A stretch of 64,000 nucleotides of DNA from Bacillus paramycoides (GTDB lineage: Bacteria > Bacillota > Bacilli > Bacillales > Bacillaceae_G), in contig NZ_MAOI01000112.1 of the NCBI RefSeq assembly GCF_001884235.1, positions 1 to 64,000 on the forward strand, read 5' to 3'. Below are positions 43,697-52,648 of this stretch, one piece after another. The notes below the pieces were generated by a model that was not told the DNA's origin, ran no database searches, and was given only the letters and a program-made list of their open reading frames with translations. The position numbers were made by a program, and so were the translations under genes. The first letter of the stretch is position 1. Every line of letters begins with the position of its first letter.

Positions 43697-44491
43697 TCAT
43701 ATGTACTTCTTCACAAAATTTATCGACTTACTCATCCCATCAAGCTGGTCAATATAATTATTTCTTTCAATTATGTTATACCCGTCGAATCCGATTTCAT
43801 CTAATGCCTTGAAGAATGTATCAAAATCCACTTCACCATTTCCTGCCACGACTTCTATATACTCACTTAAACCATTTCTTTTTACCTCTTTACAATCTTT
43901 AATGTGCGTTTGTACTATATACTCTTTTAACAGAAATAAACTCTCTATCGGATTTTCATTTACATCACTTATTATATTTGCTGGGTCAAAGTTAACAGCT
44001 AGTCCATTTGAGCTTATATTTTCTATAAATCTTTTTAACACTATTGCTTTTTCAGATCCCGTCTCAATAGCAAAGACTCCCCCTAATCTTAATGATAAAT
44101 TCCCTATCTCATAACAAGTCCTTTGCATCTTATCATATCGCTCGCTCTTTTCATCATCTGGAATTTTTCCAATGTGAGCCGTTATTATATTTGCTCCTAA
44201 TTCTAATCCCCTATCAGCAACACGTTTCAACGGCTCTATTACACTTTCAACTTCCGCCCCTACAATTCCACTTTCTCCAAAACTAATTGCTAATGACGGA
44301 ACTTTAATTCCATTAAAAAATAGGCTTTTCTTTAAATTAGCCCATTCTACCTTTGAAATATTAGCTAAGTTAAAATTCGTATTCATAGCATATAGTTGAA
44401 TATAGCCTAACCCCCATTCTCTCGCCTTTTTTATTCCTTCATTTACTTCAATATGTTTTGTATTTAAAAACATTCCTAATTTCCTGTTCAT
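43697..44491 (-). CDS. Sugar phosphate isomerase/epimerase (AP endonuclease 2-like TIM barrel)
   Basis: The 264-residue TIM-barrel protein has metal-site stretches ITAHIGKIPDDE, FAIETGS, VNFDPANI, VQTHIKD and GNGEVDFDTFFKAL, ending NIIERNN. These fit xylose-isomerase-like sugar epimerases. It is monocistronic and the substrate cannot be told. Confidence 0.85.
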   Translation of the reverse strand: MNRKLGMFLNTKHIEVNEGIKKAREWGLGYIQLYAMNTNFNLANISKVEWANLKKSLFFNGIKVPSLAISFGESGIVGAEVESVIEPLKRVADRGLELGANIITAHIGKIPDDEKSERYDKMQRTCYEIGNLSLRLGGVFAIETGSEKAIVLKRFIENISSNGLAVNFDPANIISDVNENPIESLFLLKEYIVQTHIKDCKEVKRNGLSEYIEVVAGNGEVDFDTFFKALDEIGFDGYNIIERNNYIDQLDGMSKSINFVKKYI

Positions 44492-44639
44492 AAATGTACC
44501 TTCTTTTTATTATTTCGCATCATGTTAATATTCGACTCTTTTTATGTTACTTCCTTGTACAAACTAAACTAGAAATGCTACACCTTTATCAACATTTCCT
44601 GTAGAATCGTTAATAAAATTTCATCTATTATTCCACAAC

Positions 44640-44676
44640 AAAAAAGACGTAACTATACATAGTTACGTCTTTCCAA
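44640..44676 (-). terminator. Terminator of the helicase gene
   Basis: AAAGACGTAACTAT pairs with ATAGTTACGTCTTT. The A-run on the left gives a U-tract on the minus-strand transcript. Confidence 0.85.
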
Positions 44677-44680
44677 TCAT

Positions 44681-45850
44681 TTATCTAGGTTTTTTCTTAC
44701 CAGTAAAAGCTGGCTTCTTTTTCTTTGGTGCTGGTGGTTTAGATTCTACAAATGATCCTTTGAACATTTCTTGTTTCGTAAACACGATACCTAATTTTTT
44801 CGCAAATTGCAGTAATTTACGCTCTTCTTGCGGTGTTACAAGAGACACGACAGTTCCTTCTTTACCCATACGTCCAGTACGTCCTGAACGGTGAATATAT
44901 TGGTCTACTGTGTCTGGTAACTCTAAATGAATTACATGTGTTAAATCATCGATATCTATTCCACGTGCTGCAATATCAGTAGCAAGTAAAATTTCTAATT
45001 TCCCGCCGCGGAACGCACGCATCGTTGCTTCACGCTCTTGCTTACTTGCCTCTGCATGAAGAGCTGCTGCTTTCATTTTACGGAATTTCAATTTCTGAGT
45101 AATTTCATCTAAACGGAATGGGTCATTTAAGAAAGCAACTGCTTTTACATCGCCCATATGCATAATTCTTCTTACGTAATCATTTTTTTCGCGTCGCTCA
45201 CAAATGATATACGTATGCTCAACTAAGCTTTTTGACTCTGAACGTGTTACACGTACTAATTGTGGTTCAACTGCTAAATCACGTGCCGCGTCTTCTGCTG
45301 CTTTTGTCATTGTCGCCGAGAAGAATACTAATTGACGATCGCGCATCGTTGATTTAATTACATCCTGTACAGCACCCATCATCTTTTGTTTTACAATTTG
45401 ATCAAACTCATCAAATACAATCGTTTTCACTTCATGCATTTTTAGCTTTTTCATACGAATTAATTCTAAAATACGTCCTGGTGAACCGACAATAACTCTC
45501 GGATGTTTCTTTAATTTTTCCACTTGGCGCTTAATGTCTGCACCACCAATTAAAGATGCACCTGAAATATCAGTTCCCGCTGTAAACTTTTGAACTTCTT
45601 CATGAATTTGCATAACAAGTTCACGAGTTGGCGCTAAAATTACAACTTGGGGTTGTTTAACTTCAGGATTAATTTTATGTAAAAGGGGTAATAAGTACGC
45701 TAATGTTTTTCCTGTTCCAGTTGGAGATTCAGCTATAACGTCTTGTCCTTCTAAAATAGTTGGAATCGCTTGTTTTTGAATTTCAGTAAACTCTTTAAAA
45801 CCAGCCTTCTCCCAAGCTTGTTGTAAAAATGGTTGCATATCTTTTATCAT
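44681..45850 (-). CDS. DEAD-box ATP-dependent RNA helicase (YfmL-like size)
   Basis: The 389-residue helicase has Q motif FTEIQKQAIP, motif I SPTGTGKT, Ia PTRELVMQ, motif II DEFD instead of DEAD, motif III SAT, and HRSGRTGRMG as motif VI. The C-terminal tail is short and basic (PAPKKKKPAFTGKKKPR), as in small Bacillus helicases involved in ribosome assembly or cold growth. A AAGGAG site precedes it. It is probably co-transcribed with the gene at 45870. Confidence 0.9.
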   Translation of the reverse strand: MIKDMQPFLQQAWEKAGFKEFTEIQKQAIPTILEGQDVIAESPTGTGKTLAYLLPLLHKINPEVKQPQVVILAPTRELVMQIHEEVQKFTAGTDISGASLIGGADIKRQVEKLKKHPRVIVGSPGRILELIRMKKLKMHEVKTIVFDEFDQIVKQKMMGAVQDVIKSTMRDRQLVFFSATMTKAAEDAARDLAVEPQLVRVTRSESKSLVEHTYIICERREKNDYVRRIMHMGDVKAVAFLNDPFRLDEITQKLKFRKMKAAALHAEASKQEREATMRAFRGGKLEILLATDIAARGIDIDDLTHVIHLELPDTVDQYIHRSGRTGRMGKEGTVVSLVTPQEERKLLQFAKKLGIVFTKQEMFKGSFVESKPPAPKKKKPAFTGKKKPR

Positions 45851-45869
45851 TCGTTTTTCTCCTTTATCT

Positions 45870-46397
45870 CTATTTTTGAAGAAAATGTTGTATTGTTCGC
45901 ACCGTTTCTATCATGTGTGAAATAACAGCTATTAAATCATCAACATGGTCTTCTGTAATCGCTTTTTGAAATAGAACCTCTACCTTATTATGATATGAAA
46001 TCGCTTGCTTATTATATTCGTATGAAATTTTCTGCGTAATCATTCGCTCTTTTCCCCATATAGAATGTAATAATTTTTCAATTTCTTTGCATCCTATCTC
46101 AGGGTGCTCCATTTCGAACGAGAATTCCAGCTTCATTTCACAACCTGGTATAAACTGAGGTACTTCTAATATTTCACCCGATAAGTTCTTTGCATCAACA
46201 GATAGTGAAAATGTCGCTTCTACCATCGTTTTAAATGTTTCAGTTAGTTGAAATGAAATACTATACATACGACTTAGTGAAGCAAGGTCCATCACATCTT
46301 TTCGATCTGTTACGAGAATATCACCGTGTAAATCGAAATCATAGACAGCTCCTTCCACGATTACCTTTAAATTTTCAAAAGCAGTTGGATCAAACAT
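45870..46397 (-). CDS. Conserved hypothetical protein
   Basis: The 175-residue soluble protein starts MFDPTAFENLKVIVEGAVYD. The ATG at 46397 follows GGAGGAAATT exactly. It has a beta-rich first half and a helical C-terminus (DHVDDLIAVISHMIETVRTI). No motif recognised. It lies between fhs and the helicase on the same strand, 19 bp before the helicase start. Confidence 0.7.
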   Translation of the reverse strand: MFDPTAFENLKVIVEGAVYDFDLHGDILVTDRKDVMDLASLSRMYSISFQLTETFKTMVEATFSLSVDAKNLSGEILEVPQFIPGCEMKLEFSFEMEHPEIGCKEIEKLLHSIWGKERMITQKISYEYNKQAISYHNKVEVLFQKAITEDHVDDLIAVISHMIETVRTIQHFLQK

Positions 46398-46411
46398 AAT
46401 TTCCTCCAAAA

Positions 46412-46442
46412 AACAGGCGCCTTTCTATGGAAAGGCGCCACT
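46412..46442 (-). terminator. Terminator of fhs
   Basis: A 10-bp GC-rich stem (GGCGCCTTTC and its complement) gives a TGTTTTTT tail on the minus-strand transcript. Confidence 0.85.
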
Positions 46443-46487
46443 TGATGTATATATAGTTTACAGATAAACGAGATGAATTACAACCTT

Positions 46488-48176
46488 TTAGAATAAACCT
46501 ACTGCTTTTCCATCTTCGTTTACATCCATTTGAAGCGCAGCTGGCTGTTTAGGAAGTCCTGGCATTGTTAACATTGTTCCTGTTAACGCAACGATGAACC
46601 CTGCACCGATAGATGGTTTCAATTCACGAATTGTAACGATAAAATCAGATGGGCGACCTAATTTTGTTGCATCATCAGAAAGAGAGTATTGTGTTTTCGC
46701 CATACATATCGGTAGGTTACTCCAACCTTCTCCTTCAAATTGAGCTAATTGCTTGCGCGCTTTCGGAGCAAATTCAATATCTTTTGCGCCGTACACTTTT
46801 TGAGCAATTGTACGAATTTTTTCTTCTAGTGGTAATTCTAATTCATAAAGTGGTGCGTAGTTATTCTCACCTTTTTCAATCTCTTTTAACACTTTTTCAG
46901 CAAGGTCAACTCCGCCTTGGCCACCCTTCTCCCAAACTTCTGTTAAGGATACTGCATAGCCACGCTCATTGCACCACTCTTGTAAGTATGCAACTTCTGC
47001 ATCTGTATCTGTAATGAACTTGTTAATTGCAATTACGAATGGAACACCGAAGCTTTGAATTGTTTCAACATGTTTCTGTAAGTTTTCCATTCCTTTTGCT
47101 AACGCATCTACATTTTCTTCTTTTAATTGATCTTTCGCCACACCACCGTGCATTTTAAGCGCACGAATAGTCGCAACAATAACTACCGCTTCTGGCTTAA
47201 TACCAGCTGCACGTGCTTTAATGTCTAAAAACTTCTCAGCACCTAAATCAGCACCAAATCCAGCTTCTGTAATAACATAATCACCCAATTTTGCTGCCAT
47301 TGTCGTAGCGATAACACTGTTACAACCGTGAGCAATATTCGCAAATGGTCCGCCATGAATGATAGCTGGTGTATTTTCTAATGTTTGTACTAAGTTCGGT
47401 TTTAATGCGTCTTTTAATAGAAGTGTTAACGCACCTTCTACGCCTAAATCTTTAACTGTTACAGGTTGATTTGCAAAATTATAAGCGACCACGATGCGAG
47501 ATAGACGTGCTTTTAAATCTTGAATATCTGTTGCAAGGCAGAATACGGCCATAATTTCAGATGCTACTGTAATATCAAAACCGTCTTCACGTGGTACACC
47601 TTGAACCGGTCCACCAAGACCAATTACTACGTTACGAAGGGCACGGTCATTTAAGTCTACACAGCGTTTCCAAACAATTTTACGCGTATCAATTCCAAGT
47701 ACGTTTCCTTGTTGGATGTGATTATCAATAAACGCCGCTAATGCGTTATTGGCAGTTGTAATCGCATGAATATCTCCAGTAAAGTGAAGGTTAATATCTT
47801 CCATTGGTACTACTTGTGAAAAACCACCACCTGCAGCTCCACCCTTTAATCCCATTGTTGGTCCAAGAGATGGTTCGCGAAGCGCAATTACTGTTTTCTT
47901 ACCAATTTTATTAAAAGCTTGACCTAAACCAACTGTTACTGTTGATTTACCTTCTCCTGCTGGAGTTGGGTTAATCGCTGTTACTAAAACAACTTTACCG
48001 TCTTTCTCATCTTGTAAGCGCTTAAAAATATCAAGAGATAACTTGCCTTTATAATGTCCGTATGGCTCTAATTCTTCTTCTAAAATATTCAATTCAGCTG
48101 CAATTTCTTGAATCTTCTTCATACTTGCTTCTTGTGCGATTTCAATATCAGATTTAACTGTTGTAGTAGTTGTCAT
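46488..48176 (-). CDS. fhs: Formate-tetrahydrofolate ligase
   Basis: The 562-residue enzyme makes 10-formyl-THF from formate, THF and ATP. The P-loop [36 protein letters not shown] and [12 protein letters not shown]-like C-terminus ([15 protein letters not shown]) are typical. The ATG at 48176 ([15 protein letters not shown]) has a GGGGGACTAGGG site and gives the standard family length. A frame extension to 48239 does not. Confidence 0.95.
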   Translation of the reverse strand: MTTTTTVKSDIEIAQEASMKKIQEIAAELNILEEELEPYGHYKGKLSLDIFKRLQDEKDGKVVLVTAINPTPAGEGKSTVTVGLGQAFNKIGKKTVIALREPSLGPTMGLKGGAAGGGFSQVVPMEDINLHFTGDIHAITTANNALAAFIDNHIQQGNVLGIDTRKIVWKRCVDLNDRALRNVVIGLGGPVQGVPREDGFDITVASEIMAVFCLATDIQDLKARLSRIVVAYNFANQPVTVKDLGVEGALTLLLKDALKPNLVQTLENTPAIIHGGPFANIAHGCNSVIATTMAAKLGDYVITEAGFGADLGAEKFLDIKARAAGIKPEAVVIVATIRALKMHGGVAKDQLKEENVDALAKGMENLQKHVETIQSFGVPFVIAINKFITDTDAEVAYLQEWCNERGYAVSLTEVWEKGGQGGVDLAEKVLKEIEKGENNYAPLYELELPLEEKIRTIAQKVYGAKDIEFAPKARKQLAQFEGEGWSNLPICMAKTQYSLSDDATKLGRPSDFIVTIRELKPSIGAGFIVALTGTMLTMPGLPKQPAALQMDVNEDGKAVGLF

Positions 48177-48269
48177 ATACCCTAGTCCCCCTTTAATTGG
48201 TTCTGATGATATTGTATCAGTTTTTTGTATTTTCTGCACTTATTTACCTCCTAAAATCCTTCGATTTTG

Positions 48270-48950
48270 TTATACGTTTTTTAACATAAATACCCATAAG
48301 AATGTTAAAGCTTGTTGTAACTCTATAGGTAGTTGGCCTAGCATTTTCTCATTTACTCCACGCTTATATACGCCGGTACCATCTACAACTTCAAATCCTT
48401 GTTCTTTCGCTAACTGTTCGAATTCCCAAGGCATCATCGTATTGCAAACAACATCTTTTCCATATAACCGAGAGTAACTGTTCTCTCTCGGCTTTGCTGT
48501 CGGTCCTAAAATTGCAATACATGCGTATCCATCTTTCTTTAAAACACGCTTTATTTCATTTAATGCTTGTAATGGTTCTTCGGTCCATTCTAAAGAATTA
48601 ATTGCCATAATTGATTCAAACTGCTCATTTTCAAAAGGTAATGAAGAAAGATCTCCTTTAATAAACGATAAATTTTGACTCTCTCCGCGTTCCTTACCTT
48701 TTTGAATCATAACTTCTGATAAATCCACGCCAACTGCCTTATATCCAGAAAGACTTAGCTTATATGTACCATACCCATCACCACAACCAACATCTAACAC
48801 TTGTACTTCTTTTTCCACGTACTGCTCAAAAAATGGAATGATTGTACTCCTACTCCCGCTATCCCACATTTCTTGACTATTTTGATTCCAAAACTCTGCA
48901 TTGTTATCCCATTTTTTCTCTGCCGATTCATGCCAATTAAACTTCGTCAT
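48270..48950 (-). CDS. Class I SAM-dependent methyltransferase
   Basis: The 226-residue protein has the SAM-binding motif VQVLDVGCGDGYGTYKLS, acidic motif II AVGVDLSEVMIQKGK, and motif IV SIMAINSLEWTEEP. It is a small-molecule type methyltransferase of the UbiE-like group. The ATG at 48950 follows AGGGGAATGT. The substrate cannot be told. Confidence 0.87.
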   Translation of the reverse strand: MTKFNWHESAEKKWDNNAEFWNQNSQEMWDSGSRSTIIPFFEQYVEKEVQVLDVGCGDGYGTYKLSLSGYKAVGVDLSEVMIQKGKERGESQNLSFIKGDLSSLPFENEQFESIMAINSLEWTEEPLQALNEIKRVLKKDGYACIAILGPTAKPRENSYSRLYGKDVVCNTMMPWEFEQLAKEQGFEVVDGTGVYKRGVNEKMLGQLPIELQQALTFLWVFMLKNV

Positions 48951-49154
48951 ACATTCCCCTACCTTCACGTATTATCATTCATTTCATTCTACATCATTTT
49001 CCAAAATTCCTGTTTCTCTTCATAAGGAGATAAACAGAATAACAACGGAATCTAAATTCTCCAATTTTTGCTTTACTTGGGTTTAACTCATACTCATGTT
49101 CTGTTCCTTATGAAAGATACTATAGATACACCCAATTGAAAGAGAGGGATGTAT

Positions 49155-49514
49155 ATGCGAAGAAAGAGAAATCATCATTTTAAAAGTGGTGAAAAACATT
49201 TTAAAAATGGTGAAAAAAATGAAGAGTATGCAGCTGAAATATCTCCAGCTGGCATTCCAATTAGACATGAGCGCAAAGTAATTGCAAATGAAATAGAAGG
49301 TACAAATACCGGTGCAATGATCGGTTATGTCGCATTATTTCTTTCGCTATTCTCAATTGCTTTTTACCCTGTTACACTCGGCTCCCTTGCTATTTTAGTT
49401 GGTTTATTAGCTGTCAATTTTGGAGCGAGAACACTCGGATATACAGCAATTGGTTTTGGGAGCTTTTCTGTTTTATTCACTTTACTCTATCCGCTTGCTA
49501 TATCAGCGTTATAA
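49155..49514 (+). CDS. Small membrane protein with basic N-terminus
   Basis: The 119-residue protein starts MRRKRNHHFKSGEKHFKN, with a duplicated HFKxGEK motif. It then has an acidic region and two or three hydrophobic helices (GAMIGYVALFLSLFSIAFYP and following). The ATG at 49155 sits seven bases after GAGAGGG. The repeat-rich glycine helices resemble DUF4190-type Bacillus membrane proteins. Function unknown. Confidence 0.65.
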   Translation: MRRKRNHHFKSGEKHFKNGEKNEEYAAEISPAGIPIRHERKVIANEIEGTNTGAMIGYVALFLSLFSIAFYPVTLGSLAILVGLLAVNFGARTLGYTAIGFGSFSVLFTLLYPLAISAL

Positions 49515-49553
49515 AAAAAACACACCAAGTTATACTACTTGGTGTGTTCATTC
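49513..49553. terminator. Terminator between convergent genes
   Basis: ACACACCAAGT pairs with ACTTGGTGTGT, with an A-run on the left. Confidence 0.85.
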
Positions 49554-49760
49554 ATGATACAACATGATATGACCGCATCCACAACAATGCTTCGCTGTAA
49601 TTTCTTGAAAAACTGGATAATTTTCTTCATCCCTATGCTCAATAAACACCTTTTCAAATCGGTACATATTTGGCGCATATGCCCAATCTTGTTTCGTACG
49701 TGCATATAATGTTGAAGAAAAAAACTCCTCACCACCGCAAACGATACATTCCTTCTTCAT
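49548..49760 (-). CDS. Small zinc-ribbon-like protein
   Basis: The 70-residue protein has two cysteine pairs: CIVCGGEEF near the start and HCCGCGHIMLY near the end. This probably makes one zinc-ribbon. The ATG at 49760 follows AGGAGGGGTATTG. It is common as a hypothetical in the B. cereus group. A nucleic-acid or protein-binding role is possible but not shown. Confidence 0.72.
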   Translation of the reverse strand: MKKECIVCGGEEFFSSTLYARTKQDWAYAPNMYRFEKVFIEHRDEENYPVFQEITAKHCCGCGHIMLYHE

Positions 49761-49810
49761 CAATACCCCTCCTATGCCTGTCTTACTTCATCTATATGAA
49801 CACAAGCATA

Positions 49811-49848
49811 AAAAAAAGACCTTCTATTACTAGAAAGTCTTCTCTGAA
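49811..49848 (-). terminator. Terminator hairpin
   Basis: AGACCTTCTA pairs imperfectly with TAGAAAGTCT, with a long A-run that becomes a U-tract on the minus-strand transcript. Confidence 0.7.
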
Positions 49849-50150
49849 ACAAAAAGAAATGTACCGAATAAACCTACTCCGCTGTATTCTTTCGTTAAAC
49901 CAGCTTCTGTTTTATACGTTTGCTTTACAGTCATAAAGAATACACCGTTTCGTGCATTAATACTTTCAAACTGTAATTTCTCTTTCTTTCCATCTACATT
50001 TTGCGTGCATTCAAAGCTACTCTCGTCACATTTCAATGTATACTTATCCTCTAAATACAATTTGAAATCTGATTCTTTCGGACAAGTTATAAGTAATATC
50101 GCCACGAGAATAATACTTACAATACCCACAATTGTATAATATTTCTTCAT
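49830..50150 (-). CDS. Membrane-anchored hypothetical protein
   Basis: The 106-residue protein starts MKKYYTIVGIVSIILVAILL, a signal anchor or lipoprotein-like signal (LLITCPKES has a cysteine at the helix end but not a clean lipobox). The rest is a small beta-rich outer domain with a possible disulfide (LKCDESSFEC). A GAAAGGAG site precedes the ATG at 50150. No family recognised. Confidence 0.65.
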   Translation of the reverse strand: MKKYYTIVGIVSIILVAILLITCPKESDFKLYLEDKYTLKCDESSFECTQNVDGKKEKLQFESINARNGVFFMTVKQTYKTEAGLTKEYSGVGLFGTFLFVSEKTF

Positions 50151-50201
50151 TTGTTCTCCTTTCAAAAGACAAGAAAACTTGACTTCATGCGCCAAGTTTT
50201 C

Positions 50202-51032
50202 TTAGTCTACAACCCATTGCCACTCTTGTTCTTTCTTATCAAAAATGAGCCAACCCGTTTCTGTTGCTTCTGCTTTCAATTCATCGATATTATCTAGTAC
50301 CTCATCCGTACTTTCGAATGAGCCCACTACATATACCGGAATTTCAAGGCCTCTTCTCGACTCAATTTTCCCCGCTAAATCAATGTATAACCCATCTTCC
50401 ATTAACGGAACAAGCCCAAGGATAACTTCCTTGGAAATTGCTGGGAAAATCTTTGATTTTTGGAAGAAAGTAAAACGTTTCTTTCCAAACGAACCGAGTT
50501 TATATGGAATCACTTTACTTAGCATTCCTACAAAATCACCGATTCTACGGTAATACACTTTGTTGTACCAACCGTCATCATGTGAAAAATAAACAAATCT
50601 ATTTTTCAATAACGGGAAGAACGTTCTTCCAAGTGGTTCTTTTTTGTGAGCCAGATAAAGCAGTTCTGCTATTTCTTTTGGCTCTAATTCATCTAAATCG
50701 CTTGCATCATCAAAATCTACCCAACAAAATTCATCAAATTCATCAATCTCTGCTTGAATGAGTTTATGTATGTTTTCTTCCTCGACATATTCAAATAAAG
50801 TATGATAATGAAAATCTGTCCACTCAAAATTATGCTTTAAAAGCAATGCTTGGTGAAGCGGTGAAGGGATGTTACTTGCAAACTCTTTAAACGTAATTCC
50901 AGATGTAATAAAACAATGACCCCGACGATTACCATTAATATATATCATATTTTTTACTTGGTCAGATCCTCCAGACAAAGCACCTAGCCACCTTCGTTTT
51001 GTATGTTTCAATTCTATAGCATATTTTAACAT
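50202..51032 (-). CDS. Conserved hypothetical protein
   Basis: The product has about 276 residues if begun at MLKYAIELKHTKRRW. The true start is unclear because neither ATG has a good site, and a TTG after GAAGGTGG near 50985 is possible. The protein is acidic and soluble with WTDFHYHTLFEYVEEEN and VGSFESTDEVLDNIDELKAE. It follows no obvious partner. It is full length with a normal stop, and its strong coding character makes it real. Function unknown. Confidence 0.65.
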   Translation of the reverse strand: MLKYAIELKHTKRRWLGALSGGSDQVKNMIYINGNRRGHCFITSGITFKEFASNIPSPLHQALLLKHNFEWTDFHYHTLFEYVEEENIHKLIQAEIDEFDEFCWVDFDDASDLDELEPKEIAELLYLAHKKEPLGRTFFPLLKNRFVYFSHDDGWYNKVYYRRIGDFVGMLSKVIPYKLGSFGKKRFTFFQKSKIFPAISKEVILGLVPLMEDGLYIDLAGKIESRRGLEIPVYVVGSFESTDEVLDNIDELKAEATETGWLIFDKKEQEWQWVVD

Positions 51033-51111
51033 GAAAAATTTTAGAAACATAGAAAAAACTTCAAAAACTATTTACAATTTCATGTGTTTTATTACATACT
51101 GATTACAAGAA

Positions 51112-51142
51112 AAAACACCTGCTCATAAGCAGGCGTTTTTAA
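51112..51142 (-). terminator. Terminator of the GerW-family gene
   Basis: AACACCTGCT pairs with AGCAGGCGTT near the gene end. The A-run on the left becomes the U-tract. Confidence 0.75.
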
Positions 51143-51564
51143 AGGATATCATCTGGGCTTTGAGGGTGATGATTTCCCTCTTTCTTTTCATCTTTTTGGA
51201 ACATCGATTGAATTTTATCAATTGTTTGTGGAGCTAATTCAATCATTTTCTCTGCTAAATGTGTCGCATTTTGTAAATGAAGAATATTTACCCCATCTTT
51301 ATTTACCACAAGAAATGCTACCGGTGTAATTGAAACACCACCCGCGCTACCGCCCCCAAATGCAGGGTTACCGTTCGCTCTTTGTCCATCATTCGTCTGG
51401 AAATCAGAACCTCCTGCTCCAAAACCGAACGCTACTTTAGAAACCGTTAACACTACACCACCGTCAGCCGTTTGAACAGGCTCTCCAACAATCGTATTAA
51501 CATCGACCATTTCCTTTAAATTTTCCATTGCTGCTTTCATTAAACCTTGAATTGGATGATCCAC
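51139..51564 (-). CDS. gerW: GerW-family sporulation protein (YtfJ)
   Basis: The 141-residue protein starts MDHPIQGLMKAAMENLKEMV, with NTIVGEPVQTADGGVVLTVSK and a glycine-rich centre (FGGGSAGGVSITPVAFLVV). This is the standard pattern of GerW/YtfJ, a spore protein needed for normal germination. It has a AGGAGG site and is monocistronic. Confidence 0.9.
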   Translation of the reverse strand: MDHPIQGLMKAAMENLKEMVDVNTIVGEPVQTADGGVVLTVSKVAFGFGAGGSDFQTNDGQRANGNPAFGGGSAGGVSITPVAFLVVNKDGVNILHLQNATHLAEKMIELAPQTIDKIQSMFQKDEKKEGNHHPQSPDDIL

Positions 51565-51695
51565 CGTTCATAACCTCCTTTGTCATATCTTTCCTAGTTT
51601 TTCCGAAAGTTTGTGAACTAAACATAAAATTTTATATTGATTTCAAAAACTAAAAGTTATAATATTTAGAAAAATAAAAAAGAGGTTAATTCGTT

Positions 51696-51993
51696 ATGAT
51701 ACGAAAATTAACAAAGAAAGACCATGAACAAGTATTCGCTTTTTAAAAAGAAGAAGTAGCTCTTAACTTATTTATCATTGAAGATATTGAAGCTTTCGGT
51801 TATGATACAGATTTTCAAGAACTATGGGGAACATTCGAAGAGAACGGAACATTAAAATCGATTTTACTCCGCTTCCATGATGCGTTTATACCGTATAGTA
51901 AAGAAGATTTTGTGGTTGCTGACTATGAGGCACTTCTTTCCGCATATAAGCCGCTTAAACTCTCTGGCCAGTCAAATATTGTAGAAAGTATGG
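51696..51993 (+). pseudogene. GNAT acetyltransferase-like pseudogene
   Basis: After an AGAGGTT site the ATG opens MIRKLTKKDHEQVFAF, followed at once by TAA where a Leu codon (TTA) is likely. The same frame then reads KEEVALNLFIIEDIEAFGYD and on to KLSGQSNIVES, after which similarity to the GNAT-like family seems to stop. It therefore has one nonsense change and a lost 3' end. The end runs into a small membrane gene on the opposite strand. Confidence 0.65.
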
Positions 51994-51994
51994 C

Positions 51995-52108
51995 CTACTT
52001 CTTTTTAGGTACATCGCTCCACAGGAAGAACCAACTCCCTATAGCTACAACTAACAAGGCCACTGTTCCAGCAAACCACTTGTTCATTACTATCTCCATA
52101 ATATCCAT
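51995..52108 (-). CDS. Small single-pass membrane protein (37 residues)
   Basis: The minus-strand ATG at 52108 overlaps the stop of the upstream gene as TAATG and lies seven bases after GGGAGGTAGG. The peptide MDIMEIVMNKWFAGTVALL continues into a helix LVVAIGSWFFLW and ends SDVPKKK. It is below usual size cut-offs but is well supported by coupling. It could be a holin-like or toxin-like peptide, or simply a small membrane partner of the upstream gene. Confidence 0.6.
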   Translation of the reverse strand: MDIMEIVMNKWFAGTVALLVVAIGSWFFLWSDVPKKK

Positions 52109-52365
52109 TAGTTTCCTACCTCCCCAGTGCTTGCTTTATAAGTTGTTCTCTTGTAGCTTCCTACATGAGACAACCTAAATCGTATATTCGTTCCAGTTAA
52201 TTTATTTTCAACATATAGAGTTTTGTATTTCTTATTAAAGTTAGCTACAAAGTTCATTGCATCAGCACCTATGAGGACAACTCTATCGTCACCTATATAG
52301 AACTCAATAGCAGCCTGATCTAGGTTGTCGTGCCAGTTAACCCACTTCTTAAACCATCCGAACAT
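52108..52365 (-). CDS. Hypothetical 85-residue protein
   Basis: The product starts MFGWFKKWVNWHDNLDQAA and has a beta-rich body (EFYIGDDRVVLIGADAMNFV, GTNIRFRLSHVGSYKR). GAGGAGG precedes the ATG. It is translationally coupled to the small membrane gene after it. Phage or mobile DNA origin is possible given the neighbours. No family recognised. Confidence 0.6.
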   Translation of the reverse strand: MFGWFKKWVNWHDNLDQAAIEFYIGDDRVVLIGADAMNFVANFNKKYKTLYVENKLTGTNIRFRLSHVGSYKRTTYKASTGEVGN

Positions 52366-52648
52366 TATAATTCCTCCTCTTAGTTCTCATAAATAGTTAT
52401 TCTATTTTTTCCCAAGTTTTCCCTATCAATACCACGTAGACTTTCGTTTCATACTTTTAAATTGCTCTAACTACACTTAGCTACATTCCGCTATGTACTA
52501 CTATCCCTCGAACATCAAACGATAATTCGTTGATTACTTCGCATTAATAAATACTACTACACTCCGATACACTCTGATATATTCCGCTGGTTATCAGTTT
52601 ATATATCAATAGCGCGCTCGTGTAACATACACCACCTAATGCGTAGAT
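52366..52648. other. Gene-free stretch with degenerate short repeats
   Basis: Loose repeats of a TACACTCCGATACACT type occur between 52470 and 52590 (for example CTACATTCCGC and ATATTCCGC). No reading frame is supported. It lies just before the broken toxin gene and may carry its old promoter. Confidence 0.35.
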
